Assembly: GCF_934924865.1 (NCBI RefSeq)
Contig: NZ_OW235315.1
Span: 1,116,001 to 1,180,000 of the forward strand
From: Tepidibacter aestuarii
GTDB taxonomy: Bacteria; Bacillota; Clostridia; Peptostreptococcales; Peptostreptococcaceae
DNA: 64,000 nucleotides
Reading direction: 5' to 3'
Positions 18,232-27,221 of this stretch are shown here, piece by piece. Both the position numbers and the translations under genes were made by a program. The notes below the pieces were generated by a model that was given only the letters and a program-made list of their open reading frames with translations, made no database searches and had not been told where the DNA came from. Each line of letters begins with the position of its first letter. Position 1 is the first letter of the stretch.

Positions 18232-19056
18232 ATGATGAAAGATTTAATTACTAGAATAAAAGAAAGTGCAGAATTTATAAAATCAAAGACTAGTGTTGAA
18301 CCTAAGATAGGATTAATCTTAGGTTCAGGACTTGGAGTATTAGCAGATGAAATAGAAGATGCTGTTAAGATAAAGTATGAAGAGATACCTAATTTCCCAG
18401 TTTCAACAGTAGAAGGTCATGCAGGACAGCTTGTAATAGGTAAATTACAAGGGAAAGATGTTGTAGCAATGCAAGGAAGATTCCATTTTTATGAAGGATA
18501 TACTATGGAAGCTGCTACATTCCCAGTAAGGGTTATGAAGGCTTTAGGAGTAGAAACAATTGTTGTAACAAATGCTGCAGGTGGAGCTAACAAAACTTAT
18601 GTACCAGGAGATTTAATGATAATAAATGATCATATAAATCTTGGTGGAAATAATCCTCTTATGGGACCTAATAACAAGGATTTAGGAGTCAGATTCCCAG
18701 ATATGTCAACAGCTTATACTCCAGAACTTGTATCTCTTGCTAAAGATGCAGCTAAAGAATTAAATATGGATGTTAAAGAGGGAGTTTATACATACTTTAC
18801 TGGACCAACTTATGAAACTCCAGCAGAAATAAGAATGGTTCAAGCTATAGGTGGAGATGCAGTTGGAATGTCTACAGTTCCAGAAGTTATAGTTGCTAGA
18901 CATTCAAGCCTTAAGGTATTAGGTATATCTTGCATAACTAATATGGCAGCTGGAATACTAGATCAACCTTTAGATCATGATGAAGTTATAGAGACTACTC
19001 AAAGAGTTAAAACACAATTCATATCTTTAGTAAAAAATATATTACACAAAATGTAG
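18232..19056 (+). CDS. punA: Purine nucleoside phosphorylase
   Basis: Class II (trimeric) purine nucleoside phosphorylase of 274 residues that splits purine nucleosides with phosphate to base and (deoxy)ribose 1-phosphate, the substrate of DeoB. Motifs are LGSGLGVLAD near residue 30, VEGHAGQLVIG, the TNAAGG site, YFTGPTYETPAEIRM near 190-204 and GMSTVPEVIVARH. Two adjacent ATG codons (18232, 18235) follow AGGAGG and either could be used. Confidence 0.95.
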   Translation: MMKDLITRIKESAEFIKSKTSVEPKIGLILGSGLGVLADEIEDAVKIKYEEIPNFPVSTVEGHAGQLVIGKLQGKDVVAMQGRFHFYEGYTMEAATFPVRVMKALGVETIVVTNAAGGANKTYVPGDLMIINDHINLGGNNPLMGPNNKDLGVRFPDMSTAYTPELVSLAKDAAKELNMDVKEGVYTYFTGPTYETPAEIRMVQAIGGDAVGMSTVPEVIVARHSSLKVLGISCITNMAAGILDQPLDHDEVIETTQRVKTQFISLVKNILHKM

Positions 19057-19172
19057 TCGCATATAATATAAGTATTAAGATTATATTATTACTGAAATTT
19101 TAAATGAAGCTAGATCGAGATTTATCAGATTATAGCATTACTAAAAGGAATAGTGAGAGAGGTGTAATAGAT

Positions 19173-20498
19173 ATGAGAATATATGATATTATAAAGAAAA
19201 AAAGAGATGGACTTGAGTTATCAAAAGAAGAAATAAACTTCTTTGTAGATGGATATGCAAAATCAGAAATACCTGACTATCAAGCCGCTGCTCTTATAAT
19301 GGCTATATTTTTACAAAAGATGACTAAACAAGAAACTGTTTATTTAACAGATGCAATGATGAGATCTGGTGATGTTATAGATTTATCAAAAATAGATGGA
19401 ATAAAAGTCGACAAACACAGTACCGGCGGAGTTGGAGATAAAACTACTATAACTTTAGCACCTCTTGTAGCATCTTGTGGAGCACCTGTTGCAAAAATGT
19501 CTGGAAGAGGTCTTGGACATACAGGAGGAACTCTTGATAAACTTGAGTCTATACCTGGGCTTTCTATAGAAATGAATCAAGATAAATTTACAGATAATGT
19601 GAATTCTCACAAAATAGCTGTGTGTGGTCAAACTGCAAAAATAGTTCCTGCAGATAAAAAACTGTATGCGCTAAGAGATGTTACTGCTACTGTAGATAAT
19701 ATATCATTAATAGCTAGTAGCATAATGAGTAAGAAATTAGCTTCTGGATCTGATGCTATAGTTCTTGATGTTAAAACTGGTAGTGGTGCTTTTATGAAAG
19801 AGTTAGATGATTCATTTGATTTAGCTAAGGAAATGGTTGATATTGGAAATGGAATGGGCAGAGAGACTATAGGTGTTATTACAGATATGGATCAGCCGTT
19901 AGGTTTTGCAGTTGGTAATGCGCTTGAAGTAATAGAAGCTATTGAAACATTAAAAGGAAATGGACCACAAGATTTTACAGAACTTTGTCTTAACTTAGGT
20001 TCATATATGTTGATGCTATCTAAGGTTGCAAATACATATGAAGAAGGAAGAAAAATGCTAAAAGACTCTATATCTTCTGGAAAAGCTTTGGATAAATTAA
20101 GAGAATTTATAGAAATTCAAGGTGGAAATAAGGATGTAGTTGACAATTATGGCTTATTACCAGGAGCTACTAATAAGATAGAAGTTAAATCTACTAAAAA
20201 AGGTTATGTAAGCAAGATTGAAGCAGAAACAGTTGGTCTTAGTGCTATGATGCTTGGAGCAGGTAGAGAGACAAAAGAAGATGAATTAGATCTTGGAACT
20301 GGAATATTACTTGAGAAAAAAGTTGGTGATATGGTAGAAGAAGGAGAAACTTTGGCTTTTATGTATGTTAATGATATGAAAAAATTTGAAGCAGCTAAAG
20401 AAAGACTTTTATCAGCTTATACTATGTCAGACGAAAAGCCTGTTCAAAGAAAGCTTATTCGTGGAGTCGTTACTAAAGATGGAGTAGAAAGATTCTAA
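19173..20498 (+). CDS. pdp: Pyrimidine-nucleoside phosphorylase
   Basis: Phosphorolysis of thymidine, deoxyuridine and uridine. The 441-residue protein begins MRIYDIIKKKRDGLELSKEEI, the usual start of the family, and the frame's further 23 upstream residues are not family-like. GAGAGGTG precedes ATG 19173. Motifs include KHSTGGVGDKTT (phosphate binding), KMSGRGLGHTGGTLDKLE and LDVKTGSGAFMK. The C-terminal RKLIRGVVTKDG is typical. It completes salvage with deoB and punA. Confidence 0.95.
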   Translation: MRIYDIIKKKRDGLELSKEEINFFVDGYAKSEIPDYQAAALIMAIFLQKMTKQETVYLTDAMMRSGDVIDLSKIDGIKVDKHSTGGVGDKTTITLAPLVASCGAPVAKMSGRGLGHTGGTLDKLESIPGLSIEMNQDKFTDNVNSHKIAVCGQTAKIVPADKKLYALRDVTATVDNISLIASSIMSKKLASGSDAIVLDVKTGSGAFMKELDDSFDLAKEMVDIGNGMGRETIGVITDMDQPLGFAVGNALEVIEAIETLKGNGPQDFTELCLNLGSYMLMLSKVANTYEEGRKMLKDSISSGKALDKLREFIEIQGGNKDVVDNYGLLPGATNKIEVKSTKKGYVSKIEAETVGLSAMMLGAGRETKEDELDLGTGILLEKKVGDMVEEGETLAFMYVNDMKKFEAAKERLLSAYTMSDEKPVQRKLIRGVVTKDGVERF

Positions 20499-20525
20499 TC
20501 GGAAGTAAAAAAATGTAAAAATATA

Positions 20526-20554
20526 TTGAAAATATAGTTAATATATGCTAAAAT
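20526..20554 (+). promoter_or_regulatory. Sigma-A promoter for the cbiM leader
   Basis: TTGAAA at 20526-20531 and TAAAAT at 20549-20554 with a 17-base spacer. A start near 20561 would give an untranslated leader of about 190 bases before cbiM. Confidence 0.55.
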
Positions 20555-20560
20555 TATAAA

Positions 20561-20719
20561 GAATAAAAGAGAAGAATCATGAAGGTTCTTTAACTTAAAT
20601 AAAGTATTTAAAAATTAAGTCATGAAGGCAGCCTAAATAGGGCTGTCTTTATTTAAATTAGTCATGAAGTCTTAAATTAATCTATGAATAGATTGATATT
20701 ATACTTCATGATTTTTTTT
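20561..20719 (+). promoter_or_regulatory. Candidate riboswitch/attenuator leader of the cbiMQO operon
   Basis: The leader holds three copies of TCATGAAG at 20577-20584, 20620-20627 and 20662-20669. Copy 1 sits in the loop of an AAGAAT/GTTCTT hairpin. Copy 2 directly precedes a GGCAGCC/GGCTGTC hairpin. Copy 3 begins a terminator whose other arm, ACTTCATGA at 20703-20711, is followed by eight T. Because all three copies can pair with that arm, the structure could switch between terminator and antiterminator. It lacks the G-rich repeats of the NiCo riboswitch and the GCCACTG box of the cobalamin riboswitch. Ligand and class are unknown; cobalt, nickel or a corrinoid is the logical guess. Confidence 0.55.
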
Positions 20720-20749
20720 GAAAAAAATAGGTTAAAGGGGGATATTATT

Positions 20750-21784
20750 ATGCATATGGCTGATGCCTTGATTTCACCTGCTGTAGGTGTAGGTATGTGG
20801 GGAGTGACACTAGCAGCTGCTACTTATTCAATTAAAAGGGTTCAAGATGAAATTGACGAAAAAAAGATACCTTTAATGGGGGTTATGGGAGCTTTTGTAT
20901 TTGCATCACAAATGATAAATTTCACAATTCCAGGAACTGGATCTAGTGGACATTTAGGAGGAGGAATGCTTCTTGCCATACTACTTGGACCATATGCAGG
21001 TTTTTTGACTATGGCATCTATATTAATAATACAAGCTTTATTTTTCGCAGATGGAGGATTGCTAGCATTAGGATGTAATATATTTAATATGGGATTTTAT
21101 ACATGTTTTATTGGGTATCCTTTTATATATAAGCGTATTGTAAATAAGGGATATTCAAATAAAAATATATTTATAGCATCTATGATATCTAGTGTGATAG
21201 GCCTTCAACTTGGTGCATTTAGTGTTGTTATTGAAACTTTACTCTCAGGTAAGACTGACCTACCGTTTAAGACATTTGTATTATTAATGCAGCCAATACA
21301 TCTTGGTATAGGAATAGTAGAAGGTCTTGTAACTGCTATGGTAGTTGGATTTGTTTATAAAGAACGTCCTGAAATTATAAAAAATGTGGTTTTAAGCAAG
21401 CGATTAGGGAACATTTCTATTAAAAATGTACTCTCTAGAATGATTATTGTGGCTGTATTAATAGGTGGAATTTTATCTTGGTTCGCTTCTTCAAATCCAG
21501 ATGGACTTGAATGGTCTATGATGAAAACATCTGGTAAAGAAGAATTAGAGGCTACTAATAAAATTCATAAAACGCTTGAGAATATTCAAGAAAAAAGTGC
21601 ATTTTTACCTGATTACTCTTTCAAGTTAAGTGAAGATGAATCAATGCAAGAATCTTGGCCTGCTGTAAGTAGTGGAACGACTGTTTCTGGATTAGTTGGA
21701 GGCTGCATGACTTTAATTTTATCTACAGCAACTGGATTTGTTATATACAAGTTTAAGAAAAGAAAAAAAGAAAGTGCAGCTTAA
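20750..21784 (+). CDS. cbiM: Cobalt/nickel ECF transporter substrate-binding component, CbiM-CbiN fusion
   Basis: The S component of an energy-coupling-factor metal transporter. It starts MHMADALISPAVG, with the N-terminal His2 segment that coordinates the metal in CbiM/NikM, then several membrane helices with SGHLGGGMLLAILLGPYAGFL and ADGGLLALGCNIFNMG. The C-terminal third contains ASSNPDGLEW and a last helix, the hallmark of a fused CbiN/NikN. Start ATG 20750 is chosen for the AAAGGGGG site and the His2 position. Cobalt versus nickel cannot be decided from sequence. Confidence 0.85.
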   Translation: MHMADALISPAVGVGMWGVTLAAATYSIKRVQDEIDEKKIPLMGVMGAFVFASQMINFTIPGTGSSGHLGGGMLLAILLGPYAGFLTMASILIIQALFFADGGLLALGCNIFNMGFYTCFIGYPFIYKRIVNKGYSNKNIFIASMISSVIGLQLGAFSVVIETLLSGKTDLPFKTFVLLMQPIHLGIGIVEGLVTAMVVGFVYKERPEIIKNVVLSKRLGNISIKNVLSRMIIVAVLIGGILSWFASSNPDGLEWSMMKTSGKEELEATNKIHKTLENIQEKSAFLPDYSFKLSEDESMQESWPAVSSGTTVSGLVGGCMTLILSTATGFVIYKFKKRKKESAA

Positions 21785-21787
21785 ATT

Positions 21788-22600
21788 ATGAAAAATATGA
21801 TAGGTTCATTGTATAATATTAAGTTACTTGATGAGCTATCAGAGAAAAAGAGTACTATACATAATATACATCCTCTCGCTAAATTAATTACTACTATCGT
21901 ATTCATATTAATTACTGTATCTTACGATAAGTACGATATAAGTAGATTAATGCCTTTATTTTCATACCCTATACTTGTAATTATTATAGCAGAGATTCCT
22001 ATAAAACCAATTCTTAAAAGAGTATTTATAACATTACCATTTGTAATAGGAGTAGGTATTTTTAATCCTATATTCGATTCAAGATATATGATAGTACTAA
22101 AGTGGATTCAAATATCAGGGGGATGGATTTCTTTTATATCTATACTCATCAAATGCATATTGACAGTTTCATCAGTATTTATACTTATAGCTACAACTGG
22201 AATTAACGGTATAGCATTAGCTCTTAGGATAATGAAGGTTCCTAAAATATTCGTAATGCAGATTACCTTAACATATAGATATATAACATTGTTGATTGAG
22301 GAGGTCTACACTATAGTTTCAGCATATTCAATTAGATCTTTATATGAAACGGGGATTAATTTTAAAGTATGGGGACCGCTTATGGGAAACTTACTTATTA
22401 GGACTATAGATAAATCACAACGTATATATCAAGCTATGTGCTGTAGAGGATTTTTAGGAGAGTATAATATAGGAAAAGAAAATATTATAAAAACTAAAGA
22501 TGCTGTTTATATATGTTTATGGATTAACTATTTTATATTAGTACGATATTTAAATATTACAAATATAGTTGGATTAATGATAACAGGAGGACTGATATGA
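21788..22600 (+). CDS. cbiQ: Cobalt/nickel ECF transporter transmembrane protein CbiQ
   Basis: The T component that couples the metal-binding subunit to the ATPase. 270 residues with about five helices and the two cytoplasmic coupling segments, including AYSIRSLYETG and AMCCRGFLGEY (the usual A-x-x-x-R-G motif). It begins three bases after the cbiM stop with no strong ribosome site, suggesting translational coupling, and its end overlaps cbiO. Confidence 0.85.
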   Translation: MKNMIGSLYNIKLLDELSEKKSTIHNIHPLAKLITTIVFILITVSYDKYDISRLMPLFSYPILVIIIAEIPIKPILKRVFITLPFVIGVGIFNPIFDSRYMIVLKWIQISGGWISFISILIKCILTVSSVFILIATTGINGIALALRIMKVPKIFVMQITLTYRYITLLIEEVYTIVSAYSIRSLYETGINFKVWGPLMGNLLIRTIDKSQRIYQAMCCRGFLGEYNIGKENIIKTKDAVYICLWINYFILVRYLNITNIVGLMITGGLI

Positions 22601-23361
22601 GTGATCATATTATAAAAGTAAATAAATTAAATTACATATATCCTGATGGAAATAAAGCTTTAAAAGAAATAACATTTAATATAAGAAAAGGAGAGTCTGT
22701 TGGAATTATAGGATCAAATGGTTCCGGCAAATCAACATTATTGATGAATTTGGTCGGTGTTACATTTCCCAATAGTGGTGAAATTAGTATTGATGATATT
22801 TCTGTACATAAGAATACATTAAAAGATATAAGAAGAAAGGTCGGTATGGTTTTTCAAAATTCAGATGAGCAGTTGTTTATGACTACTGTTTACGATGACG
22901 TAGCTTTTGGACCTCGTAATTATAAGCTATCTGAGGATGAAGTTGAATTTAGAGTTAAAACGTCTCTTGAAAAAGTAGGAATATCTCACTTGATAAATAA
23001 AGCTCCATATAGACTTTCAGGAGGTGAAAAACGTTCAGTCGCAATTGCAACAGTTTTAGCTATGAACCCAGATGTTTTACTGATGGATGAACCTACAACT
23101 GCACTTGATCCAAGATCTAGAAGAAGATTTATAAATCTTTTGAAAGATTTTTCACATACTAAAATAATTACTAGTCATGATCTTGATATGATTTTAGAAA
23201 TATGTAATAGAGTTATTGTATTGAATGAAGGCTGCATTGTAGCAGATAGATCTACTTTAAGTATTTTTAAAGATGATAAATTAATGCAAATGTGCGGCCT
23301 TGAAAAACCATTGAGTATGCAAAATTGTTATGTATGCGGATCTGGGAAAAAAGTTATATAG
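22597..23361 (+). CDS. cbiO: Cobalt/nickel ECF transporter ATPase CbiO
   Basis: ABC ATPase of 254 residues with Walker A GSNGSGKST near residues 38-46, the Q-loop FQNSDEQLF, signature LSGGEKRSVAIA near residue 140, Walker B VLLMDEPTTALDP and the switch His in ITSHDLDMI. The C-terminal tail has a CYVCGSGKK segment with two cysteines, possibly metal-related. The start overlaps the cbiQ stop by four bases (ATGA). Confidence 0.92.
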   Translation: MSDHIIKVNKLNYIYPDGNKALKEITFNIRKGESVGIIGSNGSGKSTLLMNLVGVTFPNSGEISIDDISVHKNTLKDIRRKVGMVFQNSDEQLFMTTVYDDVAFGPRNYKLSEDEVEFRVKTSLEKVGISHLINKAPYRLSGGEKRSVAIATVLAMNPDVLLMDEPTTALDPRSRRRFINLLKDFSHTKIITSHDLDMILEICNRVIVLNEGCIVADRSTLSIFKDDKLMQMCGLEKPLSMQNCYVCGSGKKVI

Positions 23362-23372
23362 ATGAGATAGAG

Positions 23373-23402
23373 AAAAGAGTAGGTTTAACCTACTCTTTTT
23401 TT
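23373..23402 (+). terminator. Terminator after cbiO
   Basis: AAAAGAGTAGGTT, a one-base centre, and its exact complement, followed by T8. It closes the metal transporter operon. Confidence 0.9.
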
Positions 23403-23576
23403 TGAATCAATAAGTTGCATATTGTAAAAAAGAGTCTAAAATTATATAATAATATAGATGTATAAAAAAGTTCTTCTTTAAAACATCTTAAATGTAAAAT
23501 TTTAAAGTTTATATTGTTTACCATTTGATACATAATAACATAAATATGTTAAATTTAATAAAAAAGAGGTAATAAT

Positions 23577-24587
23577 ATGAAAAAAGTATTTATTATGTGT
23601 ATTTTTACTGTACTTATTATAGCATCGGGGTTAGTCTATTTTAATATACAAACAGGTCCGTATGATTCTAGTAGCGAAAAGCAAGTTCTAGTAGATATAA
23701 AAAAAGGATCTTCGCTTGATAGTGTTAGTGAAATACTTTTTGAAAAAAAACTTATCAAGAATAAATTATTTTTCAAAATAACTGCTAAGGTAAATAATAT
23801 GGATACCGGAATAAAGGCTGGACTTTATAAGATTAATCAATCGTATTCAAATAAAGAAATATTGGATATACTAAATTCAGGTAAGGTATATAAAGATTTA
23901 GTTAAGATTACTATTCCAGAAGGTTTTGAAGCGCATCAAATTGCAGATAGGATCTCAGACTCGGGACTTGTTGATAAGGGCAAGTTTATGGATCTAGTAA
24001 ATAATCCTTCTATTTTTAGTGAAAATTATACATTTTTAAATGAAGAAGATATACTATCCCTTGAAGGATATTTATTTCCAGATACGTATTTCTTTGATAA
24101 GAACTATTCTGAAGAAGACATTATAAATGTAATGCTGAAAAGATTTGATCAAATATATACTGATGAATATAAAAAAGCTCAAAATGAAAAAAATCTTACA
24201 CTTAATCAAGTGATAACTCTTGCATCTATTGTAGAAAGAGAAGCTAGGTTAGATAAGGAAAGAAGTATAATAGCAGGTGTATTTTATAATAGAATTAATA
24301 TAAATATGCCTCTTCAATCTTGTGCGACGGTTCAATATATATTGGGAGAGAGAAAAAGTAATTTAAGCTTTAATGATATAAAAATAGACTCTCCGTATAA
24401 CACATATAAAAATTCAGGGTTACCTCCTGGACCAATAGCATCACCAGGTAAGAAATCAATAGAAGCTGCACTCTATCCAGAAAATGTAGATTATTTGTAT
24501 TTTGTAGCAAAGAAAGATGGAAGTCATAGCTTTTCAAAGACATATAATGAACATCTAAAAAGAAAAGCAGAAAATGAAAGTGAATAG
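23577..24587 (+). CDS. mltG: Endolytic murein transglycosylase MltG (YceG-like)
   Basis: Membrane-bound lytic transglycosylase that cuts nascent glycan strands. 336 residues with an N-terminal signal anchor (residues about 4-24), a LysM-like region, and the YceG domain carrying LEGYLFPDTYFF (catalytic Glu) and ITLASIVEREARLDKERSIIAGVFYNRI. The C-terminal NTYKNSGLPPGPIASPG block is diagnostic. The gene order mltG-trmR-trhP-udk matches yrrL-yrrM-yrrO-udk of Bacillus subtilis. The stop codon lies inside a small hairpin, 24584-24603. Confidence 0.93.
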   Translation: MKKVFIMCIFTVLIIASGLVYFNIQTGPYDSSSEKQVLVDIKKGSSLDSVSEILFEKKLIKNKLFFKITAKVNNMDTGIKAGLYKINQSYSNKEILDILNSGKVYKDLVKITIPEGFEAHQIADRISDSGLVDKGKFMDLVNNPSIFSENYTFLNEEDILSLEGYLFPDTYFFDKNYSEEDIINVMLKRFDQIYTDEYKKAQNEKNLTLNQVITLASIVEREARLDKERSIIAGVFYNRININMPLQSCATVQYILGERKSNLSFNDIKIDSPYNTYKNSGLPPGPIASPGKKSIEAALYPENVDYLYFVAKKDGSHSFSKTYNEHLKRKAENESE

Positions 24588-24632
24588 GTGGGAATCCACC
24601 TATTTATTTGTGTCATAGAAAGGATGATACTT

Positions 24633-25280
24633 TTGAGCAATATAGTAGATGAATTTGTAGAAGAATATATAAGAAATACATTAAAAGAAAGCGAAGCTTT
24701 TTTAAAGGAATTAGAGGATTATGCAAGTGAAAACTTAGTTCCTATAGTTCATAAAGAAGTTGCAGAACTTTTAAAAGTAACCTTAAAGATGAATAAGCCT
24801 AAGAGAATACTAGAGGTTGGATGTGCAATTGGCTATTCTTCTATGTTGTTTGCGAATACTTTAAATAAAGATTGCGAAATAATAACAGTAGAGAGAAATG
24901 AAAAAATGATAGAAAAAGCATCAGAAAACATTAAAAAATATGGATTTAAAGAGAATATAACAATACTCGAGGGAGATGCTGAGGAAAAGTTAAAAGAAGT
25001 AGATGGACAGTTTGATATGATTTTTCTTGATGCAGCTAAAGGTCAATATAAATTATTTTATGATTTAGTTATAGATAAATTAAAGCCTGGAGGAGTATTA
25101 ATATCTGACAATATACTTTATAAGGGGATGGTTGCTAGTGATAAGTATGTTATCAGAAGAAAAAAAACAATAGTTAAGAGAATGAGAAGCTATCTAGACT
25201 ATATAAGCAATTGTGATTATTTAGATACTAGCCTAATACCAATTGGAGATGGCGTGGCTTTAAGTTATAAAAAATATTAA
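24633..25280 (+). CDS. trmR: tRNA 5-hydroxyuridine methyltransferase (TrmR/YrrM family)
   Basis: Class I SAM-dependent O-methyltransferase of 215 residues with the SAM motif ILEVGCAIGYSSMLFA near residue 60, the acidic EVERNE-type residue (TVERNEKM), and MIFLDAAKGQY near 128. In Bacillus TrmR makes 5-methoxyuridine at tRNA position 34 from 5-hydroxyuridine. The neighbouring TrhP supplies that substrate, so the pairing supports the name. TTG 24633 with AAAGGATGA is preferred. The frame extends upstream through the mltG hairpin, which is unlikely to be coding. Confidence 0.82.
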   Translation: MSNIVDEFVEEYIRNTLKESEAFLKELEDYASENLVPIVHKEVAELLKVTLKMNKPKRILEVGCAIGYSSMLFANTLNKDCEIITVERNEKMIEKASENIKKYGFKENITILEGDAEEKLKEVDGQFDMIFLDAAKGQYKLFYDLVIDKLKPGGVLISDNILYKGMVASDKYVIRRKKTIVKRMRSYLDYISNCDYLDTSLIPIGDGVALSYKKY

Positions 25281-25292
25281 AGAGGTGTTAAT

Positions 25293-26528
25293 ATGCAAAA
25301 GGTAGAATTACTAGCTCCAGCTGGAGATTTAGAAAAGTTAAAGATGGCCATTGAATATGGTGCAGATGCTGTATATGTTGGAGGAGAGTTTTTTGGACTA
25401 AGAGCAGGTGCTAAGAATTTCACTTATGAACAAATGCAAGAAGGTGTGAAGTTCGTTCATGATAGAGATAAGAAGTTATATGTAACGGTCAATGTTATAC
25501 CTCATAATGAAGACTTCAAAGGATTAAGTGAGTACTTAAAGCAACTTGAAGAAATAGGAGTAGATGCTGTAATAGTATCAGATCCAGGTGTACTATCTGT
25601 TGTTAAAACTGTCATACCTGATATGGAGGTACATTTAAGTACTCAAGCTAACAATACTAACTATATGAGTGCTAAGTTCTGGTATAACCAAGGGGTTAAC
25701 AGAGTAGTAACAGCCAGAGAACTTTCATTTGAAGAAATAAAAGAAATTAGAGATAACATACCTGAGGATATGGAGATAGAAGCGTTTGTACATGGTGCTA
25801 TGTGTATATCATATTCAGGAAGATGTCTTATAAGTAATTATATGACTGGAAGAGATGCAAATAGAGGCGCTTGTGCTCATCCTTGTAGATGGGAGTATTC
25901 ATTAGTTGAAGAAAAGCGACCTGGAGAGTATTTCCCAGTATATGAAGATGAAAGAGGTACATTCTTCTTTAATTCAAAAGATCTATGTATGATAGAGTAT
26001 ATACCTCAAATAATAGAATCTGGAATTAAAAGTCTTAAAATAGAAGGTAGAATGAAGACTTCTTATTATGTAGCATCTGTTATTAGAGCATATAGAATGG
26101 CTATAGATGAATATTATAAGAATTCTAAAAATTGGAAATTCAATCCTATGTGGCTTGATGAAATTAAAAAAGCTAGTCATAGAGATTTTACAACTGGTTT
26201 TTATTTTGATAAGCCAAAATCGGATGAGCAACATTATGGATCTAGTTCGTACATAAGAGATTATGATTTTATAGGACTTGTTAAATCTTTCGATGAAGAA
26301 GAAGGCATAGCAACAGTAGAACAAAGAAACAGAATGTTTGTAGGAGATGAAATAGAAATAATAGGTCCACACAAAGAGACTATTTACACTAAGATAGATA
26401 AAATGTGGAATGAAAAAGGGGAAGAAATAGAAGTAGCGCCTCACCCTAGACAGTTAATTAAAATCAAGTTTGATGCTTGTGTTAAAGAAAATTATATATT
26501 GAGAAAGGTGATAGACAATGAAAAATAG
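25293..26528 (+). CDS. trhP: Peptidase U32 family, tRNA hydroxylation protein TrhP
   Basis: A 411-residue U32-family protein starting [30 protein letters not shown]. The family segment [38 protein letters not shown] contains the cysteines of the likely metal centre. Family members TrhP/YrrN/YrrO hydroxylate U34 of tRNA using prephenate. The older label collagenase-like protease is not supported by this context. Only one TrhP is present, where Bacillus has two. Its last codons overlap udk by 11 bases. Confidence 0.85.
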   Translation: MQKVELLAPAGDLEKLKMAIEYGADAVYVGGEFFGLRAGAKNFTYEQMQEGVKFVHDRDKKLYVTVNVIPHNEDFKGLSEYLKQLEEIGVDAVIVSDPGVLSVVKTVIPDMEVHLSTQANNTNYMSAKFWYNQGVNRVVTARELSFEEIKEIRDNIPEDMEIEAFVHGAMCISYSGRCLISNYMTGRDANRGACAHPCRWEYSLVEEKRPGEYFPVYEDERGTFFFNSKDLCMIEYIPQIIESGIKSLKIEGRMKTSYYVASVIRAYRMAIDEYYKNSKNWKFNPMWLDEIKKASHRDFTTGFYFDKPKSDEQHYGSSSYIRDYDFIGLVKSFDEEEGIATVEQRNRMFVGDEIEIIGPHKETIYTKIDKMWNEKGEEIEVAPHPRQLIKIKFDACVKENYILRKVIDNEK

Positions 26529-27162
26529 ACCCCTGATAATAGGAATAACTGGTGGAACCGGTTCGGGAAAGAGTACAGTAAGTAAGGCTATAATAGAGAG
26601 TATACCGGAGGAAAATTTATCTATTATAGAGCAAGATGCTTACTATAAAGACCAAAGTCATCTTGAATTTGAAGAAAGATTGAAGACGAATTATGACCAT
26701 CCATTTGCCTTTGATAATGAACTTTTAATAGGTCATTTAAATGATCTTTTAGATGTCAAGAGCATTAAAAAGCCAGTTTATGACTTTGAAAAACACACTA
26801 GAGATTTAGATAAATACACAGAAATTTTTTCAAAAGATATAATAGTTGTTGAAGGTATAATGATATTAGAAGATGAAAATCTAAGAAATATGTTGGATAT
26901 AAAAATATTTGTAGATACAGATAATGATATTAGAATACTTAGAAGAATACAAAGAGATATAGAAGAAAGAGGAAGAACAGTTGATTCAGTAATAGATCAA
27001 TATCTTTCTACCGTAAGACCAGCTCATATGCAGTTTATAGAGCCTTATAAGAAGTATGCAGATATTATAATGCCAGAAGGTGGCTACAACAGCGTTGCTA
27101 TAGATATAGTTGTTGCTAAGATAAAATCTATAATAGAATCAAAAGTTAAAAAAGATGATTAA
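26518..27162 (+). CDS. udk: Uridine kinase
   Basis: Phosphorylates uridine and cytidine to monophosphates. 214 residues with P-loop [12 protein letters not shown] at residues 9-20, the QDAYYKDQ substrate segment near 40, YDHPFAFDN, and [21 protein letters not shown]. Normal length. Overlaps the end of trhP and is followed by a terminator-like hairpin. Confidence 0.94.
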   Translation: MKNRPLIIGITGGTGSGKSTVSKAIIESIPEENLSIIEQDAYYKDQSHLEFEERLKTNYDHPFAFDNELLIGHLNDLLDVKSIKKPVYDFEKHTRDLDKYTEIFSKDIIVVEGIMILEDENLRNMLDIKIFVDTDNDIRILRRIQRDIEERGRTVDSVIDQYLSTVRPAHMQFIEPYKKYADIIMPEGGYNSVAIDIVVAKIKSIIESKVKKDD

Positions 27163-27173
27163 ATAAAGTATTA

Positions 27174-27221
27174 ACCCCTTGATAATTGGAAAAAATAATC
27201 CTTATCAGGGGGTGTTTTTTT
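27174..27221 (+). terminator. Terminator overlapping the ribosome site and start of the PBP gene
   Basis: ACCCCTTGATAA at 27174-27185 pairs with TTATCAGGGGGT at 27202-27213, followed by GTTTTTTT. The 3' arm carries the SD CAGGGGGTG and the T-run runs into the TTG start at 27220. Same layout as the udk-independent case at 15365-15414. Confidence 0.8.

Noticed and set aside
20561..20719. Known NiCo or cobalamin riboswitch before cbiM
   Set aside because: Neither the paired G-rich junction repeats of NiCo nor the B12 box are present, so I left the class open.
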